DNA of 64,000 nt, from positions 1,260,001 through 1,324,000 of the forward strand of contig NC_133044.1 in assembly GCF_048771995.1 (NCBI RefSeq), written 5' to 3'. Numbering within the stretch: position 1 is the first letter of the stretch; every line of letters begins with the position of its first letter. Below are positions 1 to 12,162 of this stretch, in pieces. Below the pieces are notes generated by a model. The model was not told where the DNA came from, did not search any database, and saw only the letters and a program-made list of their open reading frames with translations. The position numbers were made by a program, and so were the translations under genes. Source of the DNA: Taeniopygia guttata (lineage: Eukaryota; Chordata; Aves; Passeriformes; Estrildidae).

Positions 1-313
1 GCCCCTTAGGCTCTTCCCTGGAGGATCCTAATAAACTTGACTAAATAAAAGAAAAAAAATATGGAGGCTTAATGGAAGGAATAAACTTATAATGAGACCT
101 GGTTTTGCTAAATCGGAGATGCAGATGGGAAATCCCCATAGAGAAAAATGCTTTGAAGGGAATTGTTGGCCTTGCAGGTTAGTGAGGTGAGAATTGAGGT
201 TCTGCTGTATGGTAAAGAACCAAAGTTGGCCGTAGAAGGAGAAGGGACCGTCTCCAGGCTGGTGGACTCGGAAGAGCGCGTCCCTCCCGTTGTGCTTCCC
301 GTCTGCGGTCCCA
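1..313 (-). other. DUSP14: DUSP14 3' untranslated region (partial)
   Basis: Sequence downstream of the DUSP14 stop codon on the minus strand. I see no AATAAA on the minus strand here, so the 3' UTR probably continues beyond the left edge of the window. The AATAAA-like strings near bases 30-85 are on the plus strand and do not serve this gene. Confidence 0.6.
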
Positions 314-910
314 TTAAATTCCCCAGTAAGGCATCAGGGGTCTCCTCTCTCTCTCGTAAACGTCTGGGATGATGCCATAGGGCGTCTGTACCATTTTAAC
401 CGTGGTCTTCCCAAAGAGCTTCCTCTCGTAGTCTATCAGCTGCCTCCAGAAGCCCACGTTGGGCCGGATCACGGGGCGCCGCGACTTGACCCAGTTGTAG
501 GCCTCGAAGAGGGAGACCTTGTGGTACTTCATGAGGAAGGCGATGCAGAGCGTGGCCGACCTGCTGACGCCGGCGGCGCAGTGCACCAGCGTGGCGCCGT
601 GCTTCCGCGCCACGCTGTGGATCTTGTCGGCCACGCTGTCGAAGTACAGCGAGATGGGGGCGTTGGGCATGTCGGCCAAAGGCACTTTGACGTACTCGAA
701 CTGGGGCCAGTTGAAGTTGGGGATCTCGATGGTGGCGTTGATGATGCAGGTGATGCCCCGCGACAGCAGCAGGTGCCGGTTGGAGGCGACGCTGCCCCGG
801 CTCAGGTACAGCGAGGGCGTGATCTGGGCGATGCCCCCCAGGGCACCTTCGGAGAGCATTCGCGGAGCCATCAGAGTTCTCGGCAGGGAGTTGTGGCTTC
901 TGGAGGTCAT
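314..910 (-). CDS. DUSP14: Dual specificity protein phosphatase 14 (MKP6), complete coding exon
   Basis: A small atypical dual-specificity phosphatase that removes phosphate from tyrosine and threonine/serine of MAP kinases and related signalling proteins. The 198-codon frame is intact and equals the usual length of the family member. The signature HCxxGxxRS is present as HCAAGVSRS, with catalytic Cys111 (about base 580) and Arg117; Asp80 in VPLADMP is the likely general acid. The N-terminal segment before the catalytic domain is short and has no MAP-kinase docking domain, as expected for atypical DUSPs. The whole coding region is in one exon, as in other vertebrates. The start ATG at 908-910 gives the family N-terminus (MTSRSHNSLP). 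A splice acceptor for an upstream untranslated exon is probable close upstream, perhaps near base 930, but is weak by eye. Identity is recognised from memory of the family; very confident. Confidence 0.97.
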   Translation of the reverse strand: MTSRSHNSLPRTLMAPRMLSEGALGGIAQITPSLYLSRGSVASNRHLLLSRGITCIINATIEIPNFNWPQFEYVKVPLADMPNAPISLYFDSVADKIHSVARKHGATLVHCAAGVSRSATLCIAFLMKYHKVSLFEAYNWVKSRRPVIRPNVGFWRQLIDYERKLFGKTTVKMVQTPYGIIPDVYERERRPLMPYWGI

Positions 911-3149
911 GGAGGATCTTGGCGCTCAGGCTTCCATCATGGGAAGAGAGCCAAGGGGATGTGCAGCCAAGGGAGGGATTGTCTGGCCTGGTGGCAGCAG
1001 GACAGCGAGAGCTCCCGCTGCTTAGTCACTGCAAAACACAAGTGAGGAACATGAGCGGGGAGCCGTCCCTCACCCGTGCCCGTGCCAGGCAACAGGAAAG
1101 CCCAGCTCGCCCTGCTGTGGCCTGGCAAAGCTCCCTGGGGAGTGTGGGGCTGGGCTCAGTGCTCATTACTGCTGTCCCCCAGGCACTGCCTGGACAGATG
1201 GCAACAACAAAATCTTCCAGCCTAATTAACTCCAATTACTCGCCAAGGGTTTACCTGTGGGCCCGGACAGCATCTCACCCGGACCAGCACGTGGAGGAGG
1301 AGCTGCACCTTTTCCATACTTAAACACAGCAGCCTCACAGCTGGCCACAGTTCAAAGGGATGGTGAGGAACAGCAGATGCCAGCAATTTCCAGCACCTCT
1401 CCCCAGTGCCACCCTTCTCCTTTTTAGGTGTAGGAAAGGCCCCGCCAAAGCAGATCAACAGAGGAAAATGGCTCATTAGGAAAGGCTGTGAGTCACGTCC
1501 ATCCCCATCAGTCATCGGCTCTCACGGAAGCAGGGGAAGTGTGGAAAGAGTGACCTGGTTATGTCAGAAGCTGGGAGTAAAACCCAGGAGCAGGGGCTGG
1601 GACAGGGGAGGCTCTTGTCCTGCTTTAGTGCCTGACTAATGCTTGGCACAGAGACACGCTCTGCCGAGGCCTGGGATCGCCCACGGGCCTGGAGGGTCCC
1701 TGCCTGGACTCCCTCTGCTCCTTTGGGGCACCTCCAAAGCCAGGGGAGAAGCTGCAGGCAAGGGAACGAGCCCTGGAGTATCAATAATTTGGCAGTCTGT
1801 GTGTTCTCTGTTTGGAGAAGGGCATGGGAAAGGCTCCAGTCTGTGCAGCCTGGGGAGTCCCTGCCCAGGTACCTCTGAGCCCACCCTGGTGGCACTGGCA
1901 GAGCTGAGGGGACTTGGGGGATGCTCGGGGGCCTTGAGGACAGGAATCTGTCCCTCCAGCAATTCCTAATTATGTTAAGAGGGTCCTTTAAAGGGCTGTG
2001 GCTTCCCCAGCCCTCAGTGTCTGCCCTCTGGGAAGCACCAGCCGGTCCCAGCAGTGGCTGGTGGTGCTGCCAGTGGATTTCTGGCTCTGTGGCACAGAAA
2101 CTTAATGAGCATAATGTGGCCTCCTCCGTGGCTCTTCCCTGCTGGCAGCTACTTCAGCAGCTTCTGAAGCTGTGGACCTAAAGCTGCAAAAGCTCTTGCC
2201 CCAGTGAGGCTTTTGCTACAGCTACAAGTGCTCAGCTTCCCCCCACTGCAGTCACCCAGCTGGAGCAGCAAGGAAAGGTGTGTTTTTTCAGAGGAATAAA
2301 GTTCTCTGAGCAGGGGAATCCCTGCTCTCAAGCAGCTCTTGCTGACAGTGCAAAGGATTTGGGCACTTACGCTTGGTACAAGTCCTGCTTAGGTCACGGA
2401 GGGCACTGCGGTGCTCCGGGCTGCTGAGGCTGGGGCGGCTCAGGGAGTGTGTCCAACGCCGAGCTGGGGAGACAAAAGAGCACAGATTGGACTGGGAGCT
2501 GCACTGGGCTCTGACACTACAGGTGAGGGTCCAAGAACTGGGAGGGAGGAGCACTTCCCCACACAGACTGAGGACTCAGGGTGGCACTTGCTGCCAACAC
2601 CACCGTGGCACCAGTTCCTGCCAACACGGCACTCAAAATCACGGTGAGCCCAGAGGAATCTGAGGCTGGCACAGAAGTCATGGCTCGAAAAAAATTAAGT
2701 CACTTAAGTAATTAATTTGCTCTAATGTCTCCTTTAGCCTCCACCCAGGCCCTGAGAGCTGGGCCAGGTGTGTGTCCTTCTGATGGTGCCCAAGCCACCC
2801 ACTGGGGACCTGAATGGGAGGGGCAGAGCTGATCCAGAGCCACAGCACCGTGCTCCTGAAAAGCTGAGGATGGGGCCACCATCCCCTTCCTTTCCTGGAA
2901 GCCCCAGAGCGGAGGTGAATCACCTGGGAAACGCTGCTGGATGAGAGCAGTGCCACCCCAGAGCAGCCCTGAGCCTGGCAGAGCCTCCAGCTGCTCCTGG
3001 AGGAGCCAGAGCGCTCCTGGGGCTGTTTGGGAAGGGCTCTGCTGCTTTCCATAAAGTGGTTCCTGTTTGCAGGCAGGAACTTATCCGGGGATTTGCATGT
3101 GACAGGCTGGGCTCGCTCTGCAAACTCTGGGGATAAACACCTGCTCAGT

Positions 3150-3250
3150 CCATCCCATCCCATTCCATCCCATCCCATCCCATCCCAGGCTGCTCCAAGC
3201 CCCATCCAGCCTGGCCTTGGACACCTCCAGGGAGTGGATGTGGCTGCCCC
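3150..3250 (-). repeat. CATCC simple repeat joined to a CR1 fragment
   Basis: Bases 3150-3187 are runs of CATCC. They lead into text typical of the minus orientation of an avian CR1 LINE 3' region (CCAGCCTGGCCTTGGACACC, CTCCAGGGA). Only a remnant remains. Confidence 0.6.
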
Positions 3251-3628
3251 ATCCAACCTGTCACATCCCAGGTACACAGGACATCCCCGGGGCTCGGAAT
3301 GGCCGGCACAGCTCCCCCCCAACCCAGAGCAGCTCTCAGCCAGCAGGACAGAATATTTTGAGGAGAATCTCATTCTTGCAGCGAGAGATGAGGCTGCTGT
3401 GCCCACAAACCACGTGCCTGGGGGCTGATGGTGCCCGGCGCTGGGGTGCCCAGCACGGTGCCCACTGCTGTGTCCCCTCCCGTGCTGGAGGTGGCTGGGA
3501 TGCCACCGTGCTGTCTGAGGCATGTGACAGAGCCACGCTGCTGCCCACACACACCGGGCTGAGCAGCTGCTGCCGTGCAGGGAGCTGGGAACGCAGCTGT
3601 GAGCCTTCCTCCGTGCCCAGGGCTGCAG

Positions 3629-3845
3629 CCCTGCAGCCCTCCTGCCCAGCCCTGCATCCCTCCTGCCCAGCCCTGCATCGCTCCTGCCCAGCCCTGCACC
3701 CCTCCTGCCCAGCCCTGCATCCCTCCTGCGCAGCCCTGCAGCCCTCCTGCCCAGCCCTGCAGCCCTCCTGCCCAGCCCTGCATCCCTCCTGCCAGCCCTG
3801 CAGGCCTCCTGCCAGCCCTGCAGGCCTCCTGCCCAGCCCTGCATC
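3629..3845. repeat. 21-bp minisatellite, about 10 copies
   Basis: Tandem units built on CCCTGCATCCCTCCTGCCCAG. The period of 21 is divisible by three, so frames stay open through it on both strands and create misleading Cys/Pro/Ala-rich and Gly-rich open frames. It lies inside the DUSP14 intron. Confidence 0.9.
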
Positions 3846-6800
3846 CCCTGCCCTGCTCTCAGGAGAGCTCCTTTGCCTTTCCCAGCACACCCCATGTAAT
3901 CCAACACTGCTGCTCTCCACGCAGCCTTTCCCGCCATTGTGCTGGGGCAGAGAAAGGGAAAAGGAATGAAAAGCCTCTTCCCAGGCGTTGCTGAGTGCAG
4001 AAAAAAAAAGGAGAAAATCGCTGAAGATGGAACAAAGCGCTCACACAGCCGGAAGGCTGATGGCACAAGAGGCTCCTGGCAGGGCACGGGGAGGGGCACC
4101 CACTGCCCCTTCAGCCTCTGCGCTGCCAGGTACAGCCGGGGTGCACTGCCTCATGTGAAATAAAAACGCCACCTCTTCTCCCACTGCTCCTTGGTTGGGG
4201 TTTCTCAGTGCTGGCACAGGCTGGGCAGTCACACCAGCCCAAAGCCGGCGCCCCGGGGTGCTGGAGCCTGTCCAAGGGCTGGATCCAGAGCTGTCACTCC
4301 AGCAGCACTGGAAGTGCTCTCCAGAGGAGCTGGAATGTCACCGGGGTGTCCTGCAAAGGGCCGACATCCCCAGAGGGTGCAGATGGTCCTCTGGGAGAAG
4401 ATGGGCTGGCAGTGGGCCGGTAGCACCCAGGTGTTCTGCCATTGCATCCTCCTTTTTCTGGGCTGACTCCAGTTAATGAATTAATTAATCTTGCAGCAGC
4501 CCTGACCCACAGCGAATCCCTTTCAGACAGTGCCTTAGTGTTGCCCACGCGCAGAGCCCAGCCAGTGCCCCGTGGGGTGGCAGGGGTCCCCGGGGTGGCA
4601 GGGGCAGGACTGGAGCTGCCTCCTCCCTCGCTGGCAGACTGGTGGGTTCTGCCATTTCCCTCCTCTGCATAATCAGGGGTGGGGGAAGCCAGTGGCTAAT
4701 TACAGCCTGGAGAACACTCTGTCTTCAAAGCCTCCAGGTCCTCTCCCGGCGCTCCTGGCCAGCAGCAGCATCAGGTTTATGGCGAGGGGACACTTCTCCA
4801 GCCTGGATCTCATCCTGCACCCACCAACCCTCCGCAGCTCTCAGCTGTACCTCCTGCTGCACCTCCAGGCTGAGCTTCGTGCTTCTCTCAGGAGGAGGGG
4901 CAGGTGCCCTGGCTGTATCCCACCTGGGCTGGATCTCCTGGCCCCAGAGCAGCTCCTTTCCAGGTAAGAGGATTTCCAAAGCAACGCAGCGATGCCGATG
5001 TCGGTGTTTTGTGGAAAGGTTGCTGCCGGCAACGCTCGTGGCTCTGCTCTTCCAAATCTCGCAACAGCTGGAGTTTGTTTCTCTTGCTTTCATTCCTGGG
5101 AACGCAGTCCTGTTAACAAAGGCTGGAATTCCCACGGGAAAGCATTGCTGGCTCCTGGACCTCCTGAGAGAGACTTGAAAACACCTCTGGAAGCTCAAAT
5201 GACAAACAGGGCGAGTTTGTGAGTTGAGTACTGTGATCTCCAGGACAGGAGGGAGAACTGGTCGGGCTCTAGACAATGAGTTGGCAAGTCTGAGCTTCTG
5301 CCTTCTTATTCTGGTGCTGCCGGGTGGTTTGCTCTGATTTTTAAGGGTTTGTTTGCCTGTTAACGCAGCTCCTCCGTCTTGAGAGCTGAGGCTGTGGCTC
5401 GTCCCTGAGGCACTTGAGTTTCTGTTGGGCTGTGTGGCAGGAACACAACCATGGGCTGCTACCTGGGCAGGTGAGAGCTCCCCCAGGCCTCTCTCCCTCG
5501 GGGCTGTGGGTTTAATGCAGGGTGGGCCCTGCTCATGGAACAGAGACGCTGAAGCCCCTGGTTTGATTCCCAGATCATCATCTGGGATTTGAAGCAGGTT
5601 TGTGGGCTGGGTGTGCAAAATGTCAGTACTGAGGCAAGGCTTCTCCCCCCTCCCAGGAGAGGAAAAGTTATTCATTTTGGAGATGACAAATGCTCTCTAA
5701 TCCTGCAGTAAAGAGAAGAGTCAATATCGCAGGCGCTGAATGAACGAGCCTGCTCAGGGCTCTTCCCAGCCAGGCTGAACAGCAAATTGCTTCAGAAACG
5801 GTCCTGGAGAGTGGCATTTCAAATAAATTTCAGCACACAGCACAAACTGCAGCCATTCTGGGGTCAGGGCTTGCTTGTGCTGAGTCCAAGGGAGCCCAGA
5901 GCAGACCTGGGAGGGTAGAGAACGAGTGGGAGCCGCTGGCTCCTCTTCCCAGCCCTTGGCTCTGCTCTCCTGCCTTTGGTTGTGCTCCCGGAGCCATTAC
6001 AGGCTCCTCTCGCGCGGGTCAGAGCCATCAGCACATCCTCACCATGGAAAGGTCGAGTGGCTCGGGTTTGGAACGGGAAAGAAGGAAGGGGAGCAGGCGG
6101 GGTGATCCGGGCTGAGCCAAGGATGCTGCGACCAAGCCCCGACTGATTCTGCTGGCAGCCTGGGCTGGCCTCTGGGAGCAGGATGGGAGCTGTCAGATGT
6201 TAAATCAAGATAATAATCTGTCTGCCCGGAGCTCTGAGCAGGCCTGGCTGCTTGTGCAGCTCCCAGCACAGCTGGGTCCCCGCGCTTGCCAGAACACACC
6301 AGTAACTTCCCAGAGGATCCACAAAAAGGGGAATCATGCCCAAAGACGCACAACAAGACACCCTGCAACAGTCCCGGGCTCTCCTGGGAAGATCAACGAC
6401 CCCAGATCAAGCAGTTTAGCCCTGCCTGCCCCCTGTGCCTGGAACGCAGGCAGCTCCCCGGGCTGCATCCCTCAGGAGCCTGTCCCAGCCTGCTGCCTTC
6501 AGAGGGGTGACAGCTGACATGGCTGTGTCCCTCCTGCTGGCACCAGCGGGGTGCTCGGTGCCCTGCATGAGGCCAGGGCTTGGCAAGGCTCCCTCCTGCC
6601 TCTGCTGAGGGTGAGCCACCCTCGCCCCACAGCAGCACCAAGCCTCGGGCTGGCACCAGGCTCAGGGCTGGTGGCTCTAACCCGGCCGAGCAGTGTCTGA
6701 GTGCTCTGCCAGCCAAAATCGCTCCCTGACTGCCGCTCTCCCAGCAGGAAAAATGGGTGGTGAGGTTTTTGCAAGGTCTCATCTGAGGATGCCACTTGGC

Positions 6801-9800
6801 ACCGTGGGCAGAGACTCAGGCTGCCAGGCAGGGCAGCAGGATCTCAATTCCCACTGCCACCAACTCCCGTGACAGCGGCGCTGCCCACGGCCACGCTGTG
6901 ATCCCTGCCACGCTGTGATCCATGCAGCCACCCCTTCCACAGCAGGAACAGGCACTGCTCCCTCTCCAGCTGGATCCTGCCAGCTGCCAGCCAAACCTCT
7001 GGCCACAGGGAGAGCTCCCGGCCAGAGGAGGAGCGAGACGGGCAGCGGGCAGCACCTGGGGCACGCTGGTATTTATAAATCCTCGCTCTGCTCTGAGGAC
7101 AAGCCTCCCTCGGCAAGCAGCGAGAGGATTTGATGCAAGAAAAACAAACCATCTTTCTTTTAAACGCCACGTCTGTGCTCTCAGAGCCACGGGCTCTGCG
7201 TGCTGCTCGCTGGGGAGCACAGTGGGGGCATGGGGCTCCCCCAGCACGGAGCGGTGCCCTGGCCACCTGCATCCTGCTGAAAAACTCCTGGGAGGCGTGT
7301 GAAAGGCTTTAAAAGCAGGAGTAAGCTGTGAGGAGGCACGAACGGGATCCGACTGTTGCGTGCAGCGTTGGTTCCCCGCTCGGCTGAGCACTGAGGGCTG
7401 GTTTCCAGCCCCAGCGGTGATTCCGCCTCTTCTGGAGCACCACGGGTTATTCCAGCGCCAGCTGATGGCATCTGGATCGCAGGTGGAGTTGAGGAAAGCT
7501 CCATCCCCTGCTCCCCGTGTCCAAGTGTGACCCCGGGGGATGTGGATGGAGCAGGGGGGCCCATGCAGGGAGCAGACCCACGCCTGGTTCTGGCTCCTGG
7601 GGTGCTGCAAGATGGAGCCTTGTTTTTAACAGAGCCGTGCCCGGCACGGTCACAGCTGACAGGAGGGACACAATCTCTTCCCTGTTAGCACAACAAAACA
7701 CAGGGACCCGGTGTGTTTGCTGGTGTGTGACCCTGCCGGGCCCAGGGCTGTGCCTGCTGCTCCTGGGGCTCTGCCCCAGCCCACCCCAGAGCCCATAAAA
7801 TTGAAGGCAGCTGCAAATTCACTGCAACGTGTCCTGGAAACAATCCGGTGCCTCCACGCCGGCCTCAGCCGGGCCTTTTCCAGGGGCAGTGCCAACTGGT
7901 GCAGGCTCTCAGCTGCCTGGCTTCTCAGGGGGCTCAAAGCTGGCGGCCTGATGAACCTGATGGTCACACATTCCCCTTCCCCACGGGCAGGGGCTGCCCA
8001 CGCCTTCCCCACGCTTCCCAAGGCTGGGCAGGGGCTGGCCGTGAGCAGAAGGGATGCAGTAGCTGTAGGGAGTGAGGTCAGCTCCGAGCACACCCATGGG
8101 GCTGTGCCGGCTAACAGGAAGAGAGGCCAATTTTAATCACTTAGGGGGAGATGGAGTTTACACGTGGAGCTTCCCCTGTGAGCACCCCTGGGCTCCCAGG
8201 AGGTCGCTCTGGCTGCTCCAGGCTGGGGGGAATTCTCTTTTCCAGGGATGCTGTGCAAATTCACATTTGCCCCTGAAGGGAAGGACCTGCACACCCCCGC
8301 ACACTGCAGGGTGGGATGGTGGAAATAAATGAGAATTAATTCCCACTGGCCTGGGAACCCCTACCCACCTGGCCTAGGGGTGACTGTGGCAGCACCTGTT
8401 GATCCTTCCTGCTAGGAACCCCAAACCTGCCTGATTATTATAATTTTATTCTATTTTTAAAGCAGGGGAGTAGCTGTGTGAGCTGAGCCCACGCACTGCC
8501 TGCACTACAGGTGCCCTGGGAAAGGTGGGCAGTGCCTGCCTCCCAGTTCCTGGCTTTATTCCCAAGCATCCAGGGAGCTGGGACTCCTGTTCAGAGATTC
8601 CTCAGCTATTTCCAAACACCAGAGCCCTCTCAGCAGATTATGGCTGCTCAGAGTGTCCTTTTTGAAGTGATAAATGGGGGTGTGTGTGTGCTGAGGGCTG
8701 TGTACCTGGAGAGGAGGGGCTGGGAGAAGCTCCCGTGCCTGGTTTGAGGTGTTACCCCTCAAAGTCCTGCAGTGGTGGCAGGAAGCCTGGAAGGCTTCTC
8801 TGGTGCACAGCCTGTAGCAGATGGCTCTGGTGGGGTCAGCGTGTGGTGCTCCCAGGCCCCACTGCCCTGCCCAGGTGCCTTTTCCCCACTCCTCATTCCC
8901 AGCCTTGTCCTGCATGCCCAGGCGTGCAGGTGGCTGGCTCCGTGGGACAAAGCTGGTTCTGGCTCCCAGAGCAGAGACCTGAGACTTTTTTGTGGCGGCT
9001 CTGCATCCCTTTCCTCCCTCAGGCAGATTTCCCCCCACACCCTGAACGTTTCTAGCACTAGAGCAGCATGAGCTCTCTGGCTTTCCAGCTCCGAGATTCC
9101 AGCTGGGATCAGGTATTGAATTAAGCCATGCAAATTTCCATCTTGCCCTGACCAAGGAAGAAGCAGTGCCAGAGCCCAGAGCAGACCCCGCAGCGAGGGC
9201 TGGGATGAAATCCCCGGGATTTCACCTTTGTTCCTGGAGGAAACCGGGATGTCTGTGTCCCTGTCCAGGACCCAGGCGAGCCCTTGAGGGCAGGAAGAAC
9301 AGGCAGAGCTGCACGTTCACACCTTCCAGGCACAAATCGATTAAAACCTGCTGCATTACTGCTCCCCTGACGTTCACCAGGGTCACGTCAGCCAAGTCGT
9401 GGGAGCAGATCTCTCTGCCAGCGGGGAACAGCACACGTCCCCCAAATTAGGGATCCTTCCTTCTCGTTCCTTGGGAACCAGAGTGCCACAGAGCCCATCC
9501 CAACCACCAGGTACACAGCAAACACCAAGGTTTACAGCGAGGCCTGGGAGAGGAATCCACTCCCTGCCAGAGCAGGGGCAGCTGATCCCGTGTATCCAAG
9601 GGAAAACTGTTTTGTCAGTGCTAATCCTCCACCATTCCTGAGGCAGGGGCATTAGGGATAAACTGAACTTGCAACATGATATTAAGGCATCTGCCAACAC
9701 TCAAACCTCCAGAATAAAAGGCTCATTTACTGCCCAGTCGAACAGGTTATGATCCTGCCTCATCTCCCTACAGCCAAATGCCACTCATTGATTACCAGTG

Positions 9801-9927
9801 TTGCTCAAAGCAGCTGCTCCGGAGCTGAGTCAAGGGCCGTGCATGCAGCCGGGCTGGATGGGAGGCCGGGCAGCTGCGGGCACCCACCGGGGTGCTGGGG
9901 GCACCGGGAGAGGGTGGGGGGCAGGAG

Positions 9928-10083
9928 CCAGGGATGGGAGCGAGGGCAGGAGCCAGGGATGGCAGCGAGGGCAGGAGCCAGGGATGGCAGCGAGGGCAGG
10001 AGCCAGGGATGGGAGCCAGGGATGGCAGCGAGGGCAGGAGCCAAGGGATGGCAGCGAGGGCAGGAGCCAGGGATGGCAGCCCA
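9928..10083. repeat. 25-bp minisatellite
   Basis: Tandem copies of a 25-base unit around CAGGAGCCAGGGATGGCAGC, with internal variants (gggag/gcagc). It is the first of three adjoining arrays that end about 20 bases before the DUSP14 CpG island. Confidence 0.9.
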
Positions 10084-10484
10084 GAGTCGGAGTGCAAGGG
10101 CAGGATCCAGGGAAGGATGCTGAGCAGGGGGTGCCGAGGGCAGGATCCAGGGATGGGAGATATGGCAGGAGTAAGGGATGGATCCCCAGAGCAGGAGTGC
10201 AAGGGCAGGATCCAGGCAAGGATGCTGAGCTGGGGGTGCCGAGGGCAGGATCCAGGGAAGGATGCTGAGCTGGGGGTGATGAGGGCAGGATCCAGGGAAG
10301 GAGGCTGAGCTGGGGGTACAGAGGGCAGGATCCAGGGAAGGATGCTGAGCTGGGGGTGCGGAGGGCAGGATCCAGGGAAGGATGCTGAGCTGGGGGTACG
10401 GAGGGCAGGATCCAGGGAAGGATGCTGAGCTGGGGGTGACGAGGGCAGGATCCAGGGAAGGATGCTGAGCTGGGGGTGCCGAGG
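10083..10484. repeat. 40-bp minisatellite
   Basis: Units of 40 bases beginning GAGGGCAGGATCCAGGGAAG and ending in GCTGAGCTGGGGGT; copies starting at 10321, 10361, 10401 and 10441 are nearly identical. The 5' copies are more diverged. It shares the GGGCAGGA-CCAGG core with its neighbours. Confidence 0.92.
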
Positions 10485-10666
10485 GCAGGAACCAGAGGTG
10501 GGTGCAGAGCCAGGAGTGGGTGCCGAGGGCAGGAACCAGAGGTGGGTGCAGAGCCAGGAGTGGGTGCCGAGGGCAGGAACCAGAGGTGGGTGCAGAGCCA
10601 GGAGTGGGTGCCGAGGGCAGGAACCAGAGGTGGGTGCAGAGCCAGGAGTGGGTGCCGAGGGCAGGA
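10481..10666. repeat. 44-bp minisatellite, about 4 copies
   Basis: Units of 44 bases starting at 10481 and 10525 and continuing to about 10666, containing GGTGGGTGCAGAGCCAGGAG. Copies are almost identical, so the array looks young. It directly adjoins the DUSP14 CpG island. Confidence 0.92.
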
Positions 10667-10689
10667 GGATGCAGGGATGGAGCCCTGTC

Positions 10690-11180
10690 ACCGCACAGCC
10701 CGCGCTGGGGCTGGTTCCCCGCCGAGGCACCCCCAGAGCCGTGCCCGCGGTGCAGCTCGGAGGTGCCCCCCGCTCTCCCGGCCCGTCCCACGGCACAGCC
10801 CCACAGCCCCGGCACCCCGAGCGCGGCGGGGATCCCAATCTCCCCGCCGGGATCCCTCAGGCTGGGGCGGGCTGGGACAGGCACACGGCCGGAGCCATCC
10901 CCAGCGCCCCGGGTCCCCCACCCCACCCGGCCCGGCCCTACCATGGCTCCCGGGCGGCGGCTCCGCGCTCCCTCGCAGCCGTGGCGGCGGCGGGCCGGGA
11001 CTTTTATCGTGCTCGGCCGGCTCCGTCTCGGCGGTGCCACCTGACCGCGGCTCCGGGGCCGCCCCCGCCCGCACAGCCGCCGTTACCAGGCTACGGGGGG
11101 CGGCCCGGCCCGGCCCCCGGGCGGGGGCTCCGCCACACCGGCCCCGCTTAAAGGCGCCGCCGCCGCCCGGCCTGTGGGGA
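10690..11180 (-). promoter_or_regulatory. DUSP14: CpG island with TATA box; probable DUSP14 promoter and untranslated exon 1
   Basis: A dense CpG stretch follows the minisatellites. On the minus strand it contains ACGATAAAAG at 11001-11010, a good TATA box in a GC-rich setting, and about 30 bases downstream (near 10975) a likely start site. The minus strand then reads GGAGCCATG followed by GTAGGG, a plausible splice donor with the exon edge at 10942. The untranslated exon 1 would be roughly 10942-10975. It is assigned to DUSP14 because that is the next minus-strand gene downstream and needs an upstream untranslated exon. The link is inferred; a transcript would settle it. Confidence 0.6.
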
Positions 11181-11189
11181 GCGGGGAGA

Positions 11190-11720
11190 GCGGGGGGCTG
11201 TGGGGATGGGGACACTGTGCAGAAAACACGGGGTGCCTGTGGGGAACGGGAGAGTGGGGTGTGCTGTGGGGCACGGCAGCGTCCCGGGGGATGGGGGGAT
11301 GAGTGGGGTCCCTGTGGGGATGGAAACAAGTGAGGGCTTTGGTGGGGACATGATAGGGTCACTGTGGGGATGGAAACAAGTGAAGGTTTCGGTGGGGACA
11401 CGATGGGGTCACTGTGGGGATGGGGACAGTGGGGATCGCAGTGGGGACATGATGGGGTCACTGTGGGGATGTGGGGATGAGTGGGGTCCCTGTGGGGATG
11501 TGGCTCTGTGTGGGGACAGTGGGGATCACTGTGGGTATGGGGACAGTGGGGATCACAATGGGGACATGATGGGGATCGCTGTGGGGATGAGGACAATGGG
11601 GATCGCAGTGGGGATGGGGACAGTGGGGATCGCAGTGGGGACATGATAGGGTCACTGTGGGGATGGGGACAATGGGGATCGCAGTGGGGACATGACGGGT
11701 GCCCTGTGGGGATGGATGTG
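11190..11720. repeat. Degenerate G-rich minisatellite
   Basis: About 500 bases of irregular units built on GTGGGGATGGGGACAGTGGGG and GGGGACATGATGGGGTCACT. G-runs of four occur every few bases on the plus strand, so quadruplex formation is possible. It begins just upstream of the proposed DUSP14 promoter. Confidence 0.85.
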
Positions 11721-12160
11721 TGGAAGGCAGTGATGGGACATGGCAGGGAGAGGTGGTCGCTGTGGGCACAGAGGTGTGAGGACAGGACAGCGTGTGGGGA
11801 TGTGGCAGGGCCCAGGACATCCCTTGTTAGGGATGGGACGTGCCATGTCCCCGTGGGGACCCTGCCAGCGTGTGTGGGGACAAGGTGGGGTCCCTTTGGG
11901 GATGGGGACGTGCCAGAGTTCCTTGGCTGGATGGGTGCTCATTGGGGAGGGGGCCAGCCCTGAGAGAGAGAGAGGAACCTGGTTTTTGTGACTTGGGACA
12001 TCCCAAGCCACAGCTCCTCCCCACACTGGGAGCACAGTGAAGGAATGCCAGGTGGTCCTGAGGCTCCTGGGGCTTCTTGTGGCACCCTCCTGGCGGCCAG
12101 GCTGGACCCTGGCCCAGGGCAGGGTGGGCTCAAGTCCCTGTGGATAGCTGGGATCTCCCA
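11721..12160. other. Intergenic, nothing recognised
   Basis: GC-rich sequence between two minisatellites with decaying traces of the GTGGGGA unit. No gene seen. Confidence 0.5.
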
Positions 12161-12162
12161 AG

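Larger units (their letters stand above)
931..9900 (-). other. DUSP14 large 5' intron, no other gene seen
   Basis: Roughly 9 kb between the coding exon and the proposed promoter. Open frames here are short, overlap each other on both strands and match no protein I recognise. The stretch is GC-rich and contains a short CATCC repeat with a CR1 fragment near 3.15 kb and a 21-bp minisatellite at 3.63-3.85 kb. I see no RNA gene. Confidence 0.55.

Noticed and set aside
2678..4099. 473-residue minus-strand open frame with AGLGRRAAGL-like repeats
   Set aside because: Created by the 21-bp minisatellite inside the DUSP14 intron; no recognisable protein.
9805..11040. 411-residue minus-strand open frame with Leu-Pro-Ser repeats
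   Set aside because: Translation of the 25-, 40- and 44-bp arrays plus the DUSP14 CpG island.
10942..11044. Plus-strand ATG frame starting MAPGRRLRAP in the CpG island
   Set aside because: Better explained as the antisense of the proposed DUSP14 untranslated exon; no conserved product.
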